Below, in pieces: positions 35,540 to 42,991 of a stretch of DNA of 64,000 nucleotides. The notes under the pieces were generated by a model. The model was not told the origin of the DNA, did not search any database, and saw only the letters and a list, made by a program, of their open reading frames with translations. The translations under genes were made by a program, and so were the position numbers. Location: contig CAIJPD010000025.1 of NCBI GenBank assembly GCA_903822495.1, positions 26,838-90,837 on the forward strand, given 5' to 3'. The stretch is from an uncultured Chloroflexota bacterium (GTDB lineage: Bacteria; Chloroflexota; Limnocylindria; Limnocylindrales; CSP1-4). Numbering within the stretch: position 1 is the stretch's first letter; every line of letters begins with the position of its first letter.

Positions 35540-36708
35540 GCGGTTACCTCCCCGGATTGGACGATGGACTCACCTGAGCCCGGCAACACGTACAGCGAGC
35601 GCGACATGGCGATGACGAAGACGTCGTGCCCCTCCACTAACGCATGGCCCTGGCTGTTGCGGACCCGGACGATCTGGCCACCCAGCTCGATCAGCAGCTC
35701 GCTGTGCGAGCCCCGGAACATCTCGGCACGAAGCATCCCCTGGAGGACGGTGGCGTCCGGGGTGGTGCTCGGCCGTTCAGCAGCGACGGAGAGCCCCTCG
35801 GGCCGCGCCAGGACGGTGACCTGTGTCCCCTCTGCGCGCAGCTCCGGCGGGAAGTTGTCGGAGGCCACGAAGATGTCGCCGACCTTCGTGCTGACCGTGA
35901 TGATCCCGGGCTGCGGTCCGCCCGCTCGGACCCGGCCGTCGAACATGTTCGCCGTCCCGATGAAGCTCGCGACGAAGCGCGTGGTGGGGCGGCGGTAGAC
36001 CTGCTGGGGCGTATCGGCCTGGACGACCTTCCCCTCGTTCATGACGACGATGCGATCGGAGATCACCATCGCCTCTTCCTGGTCGTGCGTCACGTACACC
36101 CCGGCGAACCCGAGGCGCTTGTGCATGGCCAGGAGCTCGACACGCAGCTCTTCGCGGACCTTGGCGTCGACATTCGACAACGGCTCGTCGAACAGGATCA
36201 CCTTGGGGTCGCTGACAAGGCAGCGAGCCAGGGCCACGCGCTGCTGCTGCCCGCCGCTGACGTTGGCGGGGTACTCGTCGCGCAGGTGACCGATCCCCAC
36301 GATCCGGAGGATTTCGGTGACGCGCTCCTGGATCTCGGCCTTGCCCATGCCGCGGACCTTGAGCGGGTAGGCGACGTTGCCGAAGACGGTCATGTGGGGC
36401 CAGACCGCATACGTCTGGAACATCATCCCGAAGTTCCGCTTCTCGGGCGGCACGATGACGCCCCGGTCGCCAGATGAGAGGAGAAGGTCGCCGCTCCAGA
36501 TCTCGCCGCCAGTCGGTGTCTCGAGGCCGGCGATGCAGCGCAGCAGGGTGGTCTTGCCACTCCCGCTTGGCCCCAGCACGGCCACCATCGTCCCCGGCTC
36601 GATATCGAGGGAGACGCCGTTGACGGCGGCGACGTTGCTGCCCTTCTGGCGGCGGAAGTGCTTCTGGAGATCCACAACGCGGAGCGTGGTGCTGTGCTGG
36701 GCATTCAC
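35536..36708 (-). CDS. ABC transporter ATP-binding protein
   Basis: A 390-residue ATPase of the spermidine/iron importer type (PotA/FbpC-like). Walker A is GPSGSGKTT, the signature is NVSGGQQQRVALARCL, Walker B is VILFDEPLSNVD and the switch His is in YVTHDQEEAM. The C-terminal 130 residues form a TOBE-like domain. It is the first gene of the importer operon, with the cluster operator ending 56 bases upstream of the ATG at 36708. The three importer genes are in the order ATPase, binding protein, permease. Confidence 0.95.
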   Translation of the reverse strand: MNAQHSTTLRVVDLQKHFRRQKGSNVAAVNGVSLDIEPGTMVAVLGPSGSGKTTLLRCIAGLETPTGGEIWSGDLLLSSGDRGVIVPPEKRNFGMMFQTYAVWPHMTVFGNVAYPLKVRGMGKAEIQERVTEILRIVGIGHLRDEYPANVSGGQQQRVALARCLVSDPKVILFDEPLSNVDAKVREELRVELLAMHKRLGFAGVYVTHDQEEAMVISDRIVVMNEGKVVQADTPQQVYRRPTTRFVASFIGTANMFDGRVRAGGPQPGIITVSTKVGDIFVASDNFPPELRAEGTQVTVLARPEGLSVAAERPSTTPDATVLQGMLRAEMFRGSHSELLIELGGQIVRVRNSQGHALVEGHDVFVIAMSRSLYVLPGSGESIVQSGEVTA

Positions 36709-36763
36709 GAATGGACTACCGAGCCCACGCCGATCGCGCCGACCATCTGGTCTTCCGCCTCAC

Positions 36764-36779
36764 CTAGTCGTCTAGTCGC
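36764..36779 (+). promoter_or_regulatory. Cluster operator copy upstream of ABC importer operon
   Basis: CTAGTCGTCTAGTCGC, in which CTAGTCGY occurs as two back-to-back 8-base repeats. It begins 56 bases upstream of the ATPase start. The remainder of the 166-base gap to the MetE-like gene shows nothing else. Confidence 0.75.
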
Positions 36780-36874
36780 CCTACCGGCCCGCCATGCTAC
36801 GTCCCGCCGTTCTGGAGTGTCAAGGTGGATCGGGGTGCGGGAGGGGCGATGCCAGCGTCCGAACGAACCTCCGG

Positions 36875-37999
36875 TCATGCCTCTTCGCTGGCGATCCGAG
36901 CCCCCTCGACCATCGACGCGAACTTGGCCCACGTGATGCTGGGGACCACTCGCCATTCGCGGACCACCGACGTGCCGAAGCCGCAGTCGGCGCCGGCGAC
37001 CACGCGCTCGGGTCCGACCAGGCGGGCGTAGTTGAGCAGGCGCTGGGCGATCAGGCGCGGGTGCTCGATGTAATTGGAGGTGGAATCGATGACGCCCGGG
37101 ACCAGGTACTTGCCGTCCGGGAGGCGGACGTCGCGGAACACCTCCCACTCGTGCGCGTGGCGCGGGTTGCAGGCCTCAAGGCCCAGGCCGGCCGGCCGCA
37201 GGCGCAGGACGATGTCGATGATCCGCGCCAGCTCGATGTCGTGGTGGTGCGGGCCCTCGTAGTTGCCCCAGCACAGGTGGATGCGCATCTGCTCCGGCGG
37301 GATGTTGCGCGTCGCAAAGTTCAGCGCCTCCACCGCGAGCGAGGATTCGCGCCGGAACTCGGCCTCGGTCAGCGCGCCGAAGGTCGCGTGGCGGCCCATC
37401 GCCAGGTCCGGACAGTCCAGTTGGAGCGTGATCCCGGCGGCGGCGATGGCCTCGTAGTCCGGGCGCATGGCCTCGGCGATGGCGTGCAGGTACGCCTCGC
37501 GGCCGGGATAGTGGCGGTTCGCGAAGAAGATCGAGATGACGCCCGGAGATGGGGCCGTCATGAACGCCTGGGCCGCGCCGGCGGCCGCGACGGAGGCCTT
37601 CAGCAGGTCCAGCTCGCCCTTGAGCTCGGCGGGATCGCCCGGCGTGATGTCTTCGGTGCAGGCGGGGATGTGGCGAACCGGCTTCCAGCGCGCCTCGCGC
37701 GCCGCGAACTCCGGGTGAGCGACGACATCGGTGTTCCCGAAGCCGCCGATGTCCTCACCCTTGAACCCGCCCAGCCGGTCCTTGATGTAGCTGGTGTAGC
37801 CCAGCCGACCCATCTCGCCGTCGTTGACGATGTCCACCCCGGCGTCGACCTGGCGACGAACCACGTCCTGCACGGCGGCGGCCGTCATCTGGGCCATGCC
37901 TGGCGTCGTGACGCCGTCTGCCTCGAGGGCCATGATCGCCTCGGCCAGCGCGTCGGGTCGCGGCAGACTGCCCGTGTGCGTCGTGCGGATCCGGGTCAC
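36875..37999 (-). CDS. Cobalamin-independent methionine synthase C-domain-like protein (MetE-like)
   Basis: A 374-residue protein of the MetE C-terminal/uroporphyrinogen-decarboxylase-like barrel. The start motif is TRIRTTHTGSLPRPD. The zinc-ligand pattern of the family is visible: H-x-C in MRIHLCWGNYEG, Glu in GLGLEACNPRHAHEW and Cys in VAGADCGFGT. It lacks the N-terminal half of true MetE, so it is unlikely to be a housekeeping methionine synthase; related stand-alone proteins transfer alkyl groups to thiols, as in epoxyalkane:coenzyme M transferase. The GTG at 37999 was preferred to an ATG at 38116, because the longer form would contain the operator at 38094. Confidence 0.88.
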   Translation of the reverse strand: MTRIRTTHTGSLPRPDALAEAIMALEADGVTTPGMAQMTAAAVQDVVRRQVDAGVDIVNDGEMGRLGYTSYIKDRLGGFKGEDIGGFGNTDVVAHPEFAAREARWKPVRHIPACTEDITPGDPAELKGELDLLKASVAAAGAAQAFMTAPSPGVISIFFANRHYPGREAYLHAIAEAMRPDYEAIAAAGITLQLDCPDLAMGRHATFGALTEAEFRRESSLAVEALNFATRNIPPEQMRIHLCWGNYEGPHHHDIELARIIDIVLRLRPAGLGLEACNPRHAHEWEVFRDVRLPDGKYLVPGVIDSTSNYIEHPRLIAQRLLNYARLVGPERVVAGADCGFGTSVVREWRVVPSITWAKFASMVEGARIASEEA

Positions 38000-38093
38000 C
38001 TGGAGGCCCCCTTCGGCGCCGGCAACGGCCGACGATCGACGGCTCGACGGGTCCGGGCCCAGGCTGGGCGAGCGGCCCCAAGCAGCGCCCAAA

Positions 38094-38109
38094 TCATATA
38101 GACAACTAG
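38094..38109 (-). promoter_or_regulatory. Cluster operator copy between divergent MetE-like and aldo/keto reductase genes
   Basis: Read on the minus strand this is CTAGTTGTCTATATGA. It lies 94 bases upstream of the MetE-like start at 37999 and 34 bases upstream of the aldo/keto reductase start at 38144, so it can serve both directions. Confidence 0.7.
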
Positions 38110-38143
38110 CAGACATCAGGCGACCGCTGCTACGATCCGCGGC

Positions 38144-39130
38144 ATGCAGCGACGACGACTGGGCGGCTGGGGCCTCGAGGTCTCAGAGATCGGGATGGGC
38201 TGCATGCCCATCTCCGAATACTTTGGCGCCAAGGACCAGGACGAGGGCCTCGCGACCATTCGGCGGGCGATCGACCTGGGCATGAACTTCCTGGACACGT
38301 CCGACGCGTACGGCCCGTACACCAACGAGATGGTCGTGGGCCGGGCCATCGCCGGTCGCCGCCACGAGGTGATCCTCGCCAGCAAATTCGGGAGCACCCG
38401 CACCGATGATGGCGTGCGCGGCGTGCGCGGCGACGCGCCGTTCGTCGCTCAGGCCTGCGAGGCGTCGCTCAAGCGCCTGGGCACGGACCACATCGACCTC
38501 TACTACCAGCACCGCGTGGACATGACGGTCCCGATCGAGGAGACGGTGGGCGCCATGGCCGACCTGGTCCGCCAGGGCAAGGTCCGCTACCTGGGGCTCT
38601 CGGAGGCCTCCGTGGCGACCATCCGCCGCGCGGCCGCCGTCCACCCCATCACCGCGATCGAGGGCGAGTACTCCATCTGGACGCGCGACCTGGAGGGCCA
38701 GGTGCTGCCAGTCATGCGCGAGCTGGGGATCGGCCTGGTCGCGTATCGGCCCCTGGGGGCGGGCTTCTTCGCCGGCGCCGTACCCACCGTGTCGGCCGTG
38801 GATGCGCTCGACAAGAACGACTTCCGGCGGGGCAACCCGCGCTTCCAGCAAGACAACCTGGCGCGCAACCTGGAGATGCTGGAAGCCCTCAAGGTGATCG
38901 CCCGCGACAAGGGCTGCTCGCTGGCCCAGTTGGCGCTGGCGTGGATCCTGGCCAAGGCCCAGGACATCGTGCCCATCCCGGGCACCGGCCACCTGCGCTA
39001 CCTCGAGGACAACGCCGGGGCGGCCGACGTCCACCTGACCGCGGAGGACATGCGCCGAATCGAGGAGGCCTTCCCGCCGGAGGCGGTTGCCGGGGAGCGC
39101 CTCGCCGACTGGTCCCGAATCGACCGCTGA
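38144..39130 (+). CDS. Aldo/keto reductase
   Basis: A 328-residue aldo/keto reductase of the general stress/YghZ-like type. The catalytic tetrad is visible in [14 protein letters not shown] (Asp and Tyr), LASKFGS (Lys) and LYYQHRVD (His). The C-terminal cofactor site shows [17 protein letters not shown]. It differs clearly from the tandem reductases at the left end of the window. It is the first gene of a plus-strand unit with two alpha/beta hydrolases, one base apart from the first of them, and its promoter region holds the cluster operator. It should reduce an aldehyde or ketone with NADPH. Confidence 0.94.
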   Translation: MQRRRLGGWGLEVSEIGMGCMPISEYFGAKDQDEGLATIRRAIDLGMNFLDTSDAYGPYTNEMVVGRAIAGRRHEVILASKFGSTRTDDGVRGVRGDAPFVAQACEASLKRLGTDHIDLYYQHRVDMTVPIEETVGAMADLVRQGKVRYLGLSEASVATIRRAAAVHPITAIEGEYSIWTRDLEGQVLPVMRELGIGLVAYRPLGAGFFAGAVPTVSAVDALDKNDFRRGNPRFQQDNLARNLEMLEALKVIARDKGCSLAQLALAWILAKAQDIVPIPGTGHLRYLEDNAGAADVHLTAEDMRRIEEAFPPEAVAGERLADWSRIDR

Positions 39131-39131
39131 G

Positions 39132-39860
39132 GTGGCGGTCTTCGCCCTCATCCACGGCGGCCAGCACGGGGCGTGGTGCTGGACCTTCCTGATCCAGGAG
39201 CTGGGCAACCTGGGTCACCGGGCGGTGGCGATGAACCTGCCCATCTCGGACGAGGCCGCCGGCGCGGCTCAATACGCGGCGGCGGTGGTCGACGCCCTGC
39301 GCGCCGCGGACGCCGGCGACGACGTGATCGCCGTGGGCCACTCGCTGGGCGGGCTGACCATTCCGCTGCTCCCCGCGCTGCGACCCATCCGTCGGCTGGT
39401 CTTCGTGTGCGCCGGGCTGCCCGAGCCGGGGCTCCGCTACTTCGATTCGCTGGCGGCGGAGGGCGACGACGTGATCGGCCCGCTCACACGCGGCCATCTC
39501 GCCAACCCGGCGCCCGGCGTACACCTGACGCCGCCGGACGTGGCCCGCGCCACCTTCTACAGCGATATCAGCCGCGAGCTGCAGGACTGGGCCATCCCCC
39601 AGCTGCGGCCGCAGAGCCGGACTCCGCACCGCGAGATCTCGCCGCTGGTGGAGTGGCCTGCCACGCCGCGGACCGTCATCCACGCCACCGAGGATCGGGC
39701 GATCCCGTTCGAGCTGGCGCGGCGGCGGGCGCTGCGCATCCTGGGCGAGCGGGTCATCTCGATCGGCGGGGGCCACTCGCCGTTCCTGGGCCGCCCGGCG
39801 GAGTTGGCCAGGATGCTGGCGGCGCTGGCGCGACACGACGACGCGGCCGCCGACGCATGA
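39132..39860 (+). CDS. Alpha/beta hydrolase (esterase-like)
   Basis: A 242-residue alpha/beta-hydrolase. The oxyanion region is ALIHGGQHGAWCW near the start, the nucleophile elbow is AVGHSLGGLTIP, and the catalytic His is likely in SIGGGHSPFLGRP close to the C-terminus. This layout resembles the hydroxynitrile-lyase/methyl-esterase branch, whose members hydrolyse small esters. The GTG at 39132 starts one base after the stop of the aldo/keto reductase gene, so the genes are co-translated. A second, different hydrolase follows ten bases later. Cytoplasmic; no signal peptide. Confidence 0.9.
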   Translation: MAVFALIHGGQHGAWCWTFLIQELGNLGHRAVAMNLPISDEAAGAAQYAAAVVDALRAADAGDDVIAVGHSLGGLTIPLLPALRPIRRLVFVCAGLPEPGLRYFDSLAAEGDDVIGPLTRGHLANPAPGVHLTPPDVARATFYSDISRELQDWAIPQLRPQSRTPHREISPLVEWPATPRTVIHATEDRAIPFELARRRALRILGERVISIGGGHSPFLGRPAELARMLAALARHDDAAADA

Positions 39861-39870
39861 GGCCGACACG

Positions 39871-40770
39871 GTGAGCGCTCCCGACCACCAGTTCAGCGCC
39901 GAGCCCAGCGAGGGCGACCTGATCGGGGCGGGACTGCGAATCCACTACCTGGACTGGGGTCCCACGCCGGGCCCGACGATCGTGTTCCTGCACGGCGGCG
40001 GGCTGAACGCCCACACGTGGGACGTGGTGTGCGACGTGCTTCACGAGGACTTCCGCTGCCTGGCCCTGGATCTGCGCGGCCACGGCGACAGCGACTGGCA
40101 CCCGGATGGTGACTACTCCCTGGGCTCATATGTGGCGGACCTGGCGGCCGCGGTCGACGCGCTGGGGCTGAACCACTTCCTGCTGGTCGGGATGTCGCTG
40201 GGCGGCGTCGTGGCGCTGGCCTACGCCGCGGCGCACTCGGCGCGGCTCACCGCGCTCGTCCTGGTCGACACCGGCCCCGGCGGGTCGCGGCCGGCGGGTC
40301 GCCGCCGGTTGGGCGAGTTCATGACGGGCCCCGAGGAGTTCGCGTCGATCGAGGAGATCATCGACCGGGCCATCGCGTTCAACCCGCGTCGATCCCGCGA
40401 GCGCCTGCAGCGCTCCCTCCGGAACAACCTCCGACAGACGGAGCGAGGCACCTGGGCATGGAAGTACGACCCGCGCTTCCGCGGGTTGGGCAAGGACGCG
40501 GTGGTGTCCGAGGCGTCGATCGACGAGCGGATCGCGGAGCGCAGCCTGGTGCTCTGGGAGGCGGCCAAGGCCGTCACCGTCCCCACGCTCATCGTCCGGG
40601 GCGGCCAGAGCGACATGTTTCACGATGAAGACGCGGAGCGCGGTGCCGCAGGCTTCCCCAACGGCCGCTGGATCCGGATAGACGGCGCCAGCCACACGGT
40701 CCAGAGCGACCACCCCTACGAGCTGGCCGCGGCGATCCGCGACATGGCGGCGTCTGGGCCCCGGGCGTGA
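39871..40770 (+). CDS. Alpha/beta hydrolase
   Basis: A 299-residue alpha/beta-hydrolase. It has the HG motif VFLHGGGLNAHTWD, the DLRGHGDS segment typical of C-C hydrolases and lactonases, the nucleophile elbow VGMSLGGVVAL, and a His in IDGASHTVQSDHP near the C-terminus. The pattern is close to enol-lactone hydrolases and meta-cleavage-type hydrolases, so ring or lactone opening fits. The start is GTG at 39871. It ends the plus-strand unit, and its stop codon lies within a 26-bp duplication shared with the convergent CDF gene's 3' side. Confidence 0.92.
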   Translation: MSAPDHQFSAEPSEGDLIGAGLRIHYLDWGPTPGPTIVFLHGGGLNAHTWDVVCDVLHEDFRCLALDLRGHGDSDWHPDGDYSLGSYVADLAAAVDALGLNHFLLVGMSLGGVVALAYAAAHSARLTALVLVDTGPGGSRPAGRRRLGEFMTGPEEFASIEEIIDRAIAFNPRRSRERLQRSLRNNLRQTERGTWAWKYDPRFRGLGKDAVVSEASIDERIAERSLVLWEAAKAVTVPTLIVRGGQSDMFHDEDAERGAAGFPNGRWIRIDGASHTVQSDHPYELAAAIRDMAASGPRA

Positions 40771-40808
40771 TGGCGGGGCCCAGACCCCAGGGGTGATCGC
40801 GGGCCCCA
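40757..40808. repeat. 26-bp imperfect tandem duplication with nested stems at convergent gene ends
   Basis: Two 26-base units (40757-40782 and 40783-40808) match at 21 positions and both contain GTGAT. GGGGCCC at 40775 can pair with GGGCCCC at 40801, enclosing the inner stem ACCCC-A-GGGGT. It sits exactly between the stops of the plus-strand hydrolase and the minus-strand CDF gene, so a bidirectional termination or barrier role is possible. No U-run is present. Confidence 0.6.
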
Positions 40809-40812
40809 GGCC

Positions 40813-41757
40813 CTAGTCGTGGCTCCACAGCTCGAGGCGGCGGCGATCCGAGGCCTCCAGCTGGAACGTGCTGTGCTCGATGTCGAAGTCGTCCGAGAGG
40901 CACGTCATGAGCGCGTCGAGCGCCGCCGCCGGATCCGCGCCATCGGCGAGGACGACGTGCGCCGAGACCACGTGGCTGCCCGACGTGATCGTCCAGGCGT
41001 GCAGGTCGTGGCAGTCGATGACCCCGGGCGCCTCCAGGATGTGGCGGCGGACCTCGTCGATGTCCGTGCCCTTGGGCGTGGCCTCCAGGAGCACGTCGGT
41101 GGCCTCGCGCAGCAGCGCGATGGTGCGCGGCACGATCAGCACCGCGATGGCCAGCGACGCGACCACGTCCGCGGCGAGCCAGCCGGTCAGCGCGATGACG
41201 ACCGCGGCGACGATCACCGCCGCGGAGCCGATCACGTCGCCCATGACCTCGAGGTACGCGCCGCGGATGTTCAGGCTCTCCTTCTGGGCCTGCTGGAGCA
41301 TGAGCATCGAAACCAGGTTGACCACCAGGCCCACGGCGGCCACGCCGGCCATGAGGCCGGTTTCGACCGCGTGCGGCGTGAAGAACCGCTCGACGGCCTC
41401 GAACAGGACGAACACGGCCACACCCAGCAGCAGGACGGCGTTGCCGACGGCGGCCAGGATCTCCACGCGCAGGTAGCCGAAGGTGCGTTCGGCGCTGGCG
41501 GGCCGGCTGGCGAAGCCGATGGCGAGCAGCGCCATCAGGATCCCCGACATGTCGGTCAGGACGTGACCGGCGTCGGCCAGGAGCGCCAGGCTGCCGGACG
41601 CGATCCCACCGATCACCTCCGCGACCAGGATGAGTGCGCTCAGGCCCAGGACGACAGCCAGGCGGCGACGGCTGGCGTTGGCGGGGGAGATATGCGTGTG
41701 TCCGTGGCCGGCGTGGGCGGAGTCGGCGCGCTCGGCGCGCGCGTGGCCAATGGCCAT
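40813..41757 (-). CDS. Cation diffusion facilitator, zinc-type exporter
   Basis: A 314-residue CDF transporter with six membrane helices and a cytoplasmic C-terminal domain. The metal site in helix 2 is seen as LLADAGHVLTDM, and the helix-5 counterpart appears as GDVIGSAAVI (Asp). The His-containing N-terminus (HAGHGHTHIS) is common in ZitB/CzcD-like zinc exporters. HDLHAWTITSG in the C-terminal domain is the family's cytoplasmic signature. The ATG at 41757 shares TGATG with the stop of the ArsR gene. It likely pumps zinc, cadmium or cobalt out of the cell under control of that repressor. Confidence 0.94.
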   Translation of the reverse strand: MAIGHARAERADSAHAGHGHTHISPANASRRRLAVVLGLSALILVAEVIGGIASGSLALLADAGHVLTDMSGILMALLAIGFASRPASAERTFGYLRVEILAAVGNAVLLLGVAVFVLFEAVERFFTPHAVETGLMAGVAAVGLVVNLVSMLMLQQAQKESLNIRGAYLEVMGDVIGSAAVIVAAVVIALTGWLAADVVASLAIAVLIVPRTIALLREATDVLLEATPKGTDIDEVRRHILEAPGVIDCHDLHAWTITSGSHVVSAHVVLADGADPAAALDALMTCLSDDFDIEHSTFQLEASDRRRLELWSHD

Positions 41758-42191
41758 CAGTCGCGGCCGTCGATGGTCTCGGCGACGTGCGCGGCGGCAC
41801 CCAGCACCAGCTCGCGCCGGTGGTCGTCCACCAGGCGGTAGAAGACGATGCGGCCGTCCTTCCGTCGCTCCACCGCGCGCCGGTCCTGGAGGTGACGCAG
41901 CTGGTGCGAGAGCGCGGAGACGCTCATCCCCAGCACCAGTGCCATGTCATGGACGCACAGCTCGTGTTCGCTGATCGCCAGCAGGTGGAGGATCTGCGCG
42001 CGGGACGGATCGGCCAGGGTGGCGAACAGCTCGCCGACGGCCCGGGCGCCGTGTTGCCCCAGCGTGCGCCCCAGCACTGGATGGATCGTGTGTGGGTGGA
42101 GGCACTGGGCCGAGCAGGTATGGGCGTCGATGGCGGAGGCGAAGACGGCGGGTGCGGGGGTAGGGGCGGCGCCCCGGGATAGTTGAGCCAT
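41757..42191 (-). CDS. ArsR/SmtB-family metal-sensing repressor
   Basis: A 144-residue winged-helix repressor with the recognition part LGMSVSALSHQLRHLQ. The alpha-5 zinc site of SmtB/CzrA is fully visible with the right spacing: D122, H124, H135 and E138. A His/Cys-rich N-terminus (H24, C26, C30, H32, H34, H37) and ELCVHD at 77-82 might add a second site. Zinc or cobalt binding should release it from DNA and turn on the CDF exporter translated from the same message. The ATG at 42191 lies inside one of two 16-base operator-like boxes. Confidence 0.93.
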   Translation of the reverse strand: MAQLSRGAAPTPAPAVFASAIDAHTCSAQCLHPHTIHPVLGRTLGQHGARAVGELFATLADPSRAQILHLLAISEHELCVHDMALVLGMSVSALSHQLRHLQDRRAVERRKDGRIVFYRLVDDHRRELVLGAAAHVAETIDGRD

Positions 42192-42239
42192 CGTGCAACT
42201 GTAGCGGCGTCGGGCGCCGAAGGTTGAGCAGCCGCGCAA
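42183..42239 (-). promoter_or_regulatory. Twin ArsR operator boxes
   Basis: Two 16-base boxes of the form TTGAGC-N4-GYGCAA lie at 42183-42198 (TTGAGCCATCGTGCAA) and 42224-42239 (TTGAGCAGCCGCGCAA). Their starts are 41 bases apart, close to four helical turns. The first covers the ArsR start codon and the second lies 33 bases upstream of it. Their dyad layout and position fit repressor binding sites. Confidence 0.6.
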
Positions 42240-42344
42240 GTGTTCGGCGCCGGTACGTCCGCGGTAAGTGGCAATGGGGAAAATGGAAACCAGGTCCAGA
42301 CGCGGCATCTGGGAGCGATGTCTCACCCGTGATACAGTCGGAGC

Positions 42345-42581
42345 ATGGGAACCGTGACGATCCGTGAGCTGCGCAACAACGGCGGGGTGGTGATCGACCG
42401 CGTCCAGGCGGGCGAGGTGATCACGGTCACCCGCGACGGCCGGCCCGTGGCGGAGCTGCGGCCCATTCGCCCGCGAGGCGTCCCGACAGCGCTCCTGCTG
42501 GAGCGCCGGCGTCACATGCCGCTCATCGACGCCGAACAGCTCCGACGGGACATCGACGGGCTGATCGACCCGTCGCTGTGA
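42345..42581 (+). CDS. Phd/YefM-type antitoxin
   Basis: A 78-residue type II antitoxin of the Phd/YefM family. The N-terminal DNA-binding and dimer domain reads TVTIRELRNNGGVVIDRVQA, with EVITVTRDGRPVAELRPI as the conserved second half. The C-terminal tail (LIDAEQLRRDIDGLI) is the usual toxin-wrapping helix. It overlaps the start of the PIN-domain toxin as GTGA. It should form a complex with the toxin, block its nuclease site and repress their promoter. Its ATG has CGGAG directly upstream. Confidence 0.9.
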   Translation: MGTVTIRELRNNGGVVIDRVQAGEVITVTRDGRPVAELRPIRPRGVPTALLLERRRHMPLIDAEQLRRDIDGLIDPSL

Positions 42582-42991
42582 GGGACCCCGAGGGACTCCT
42601 CGACACCAGCGCGGTCCTGGCGCTGCCCCGCCTCGCGGACGGCCTCGCGCTGCCCGAGGTGTCGATGATCTGCTCCGTCACGCTCGCCGAGCTGGCCCTC
42701 GGGCCGCTCCTCGCGGCGGACGACGTGCAGCGCGCCAGACGGCAGGCGCAGGTCCAGCAGGCCGAGGCCGACTTCGACCCGCTCCCGTTCGATGCGGCCG
42801 CGGCCAGGGCATTCGCCCGCGTGGCGGCCTCGCTCCGTGGCGCGGGGCGCAAGCCATCGGCGCGCTCCTTCGACGCGATGATCGCCGCCATCGCCATCGC
42901 CAACGGCCTGCCCCTCTACACGGCCAACCCGGCCGACTTCGCAGGCATCGACGACCTGGTGGTTCGCCCAATCCCTGCACCGCGAACCTAG
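42578..42991 (+). CDS. VapC-type PIN-domain ribonuclease toxin
   Basis: A 137-residue PIN-domain protein. The acidic metal-binding residues are all seen: D9 in GLLDTSAVLALP, E38 in VTLAELALG, D99 in SFDAMIAAIA and D120 in TANPADFAGID. It should be an Mg2+-dependent ribonuclease, in VapC proteins usually cutting tRNA or rRNA, held in check by the antitoxin encoded just before it. The GTG start at 42578 overlaps that gene. Its TAG stop overlaps the stop of the convergent MFS gene within the tetramer CTAG, so no room is left for a terminator. Confidence 0.92.
   Translation: MRDPEGLLDTSAVLALPRLADGLALPEVSMICSVTLAELALGPLLAADDVQRARRQAQVQQAEADFDPLPFDAAAARAFARVAASLRGAGRKPSARSFDAMIAAIAIANGLPLYTANPADFAGIDDLVVRPIPAPRT

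Noticed and set aside
36875..37999. Housekeeping methionine synthase (metE)
   Set aside because: Only the C-terminal-like domain is present, and the context is a catabolic regulon.
38000..38116. N-terminal extension of the MetE-like protein from ATG 38116
   Set aside because: It would place the operator inside coding sequence and adds residues with no family similarity.
40757..40808. Intrinsic terminator for the convergent genes
   Set aside because: Stems can form but there is no U-run on either strand; kept as a repeat only.
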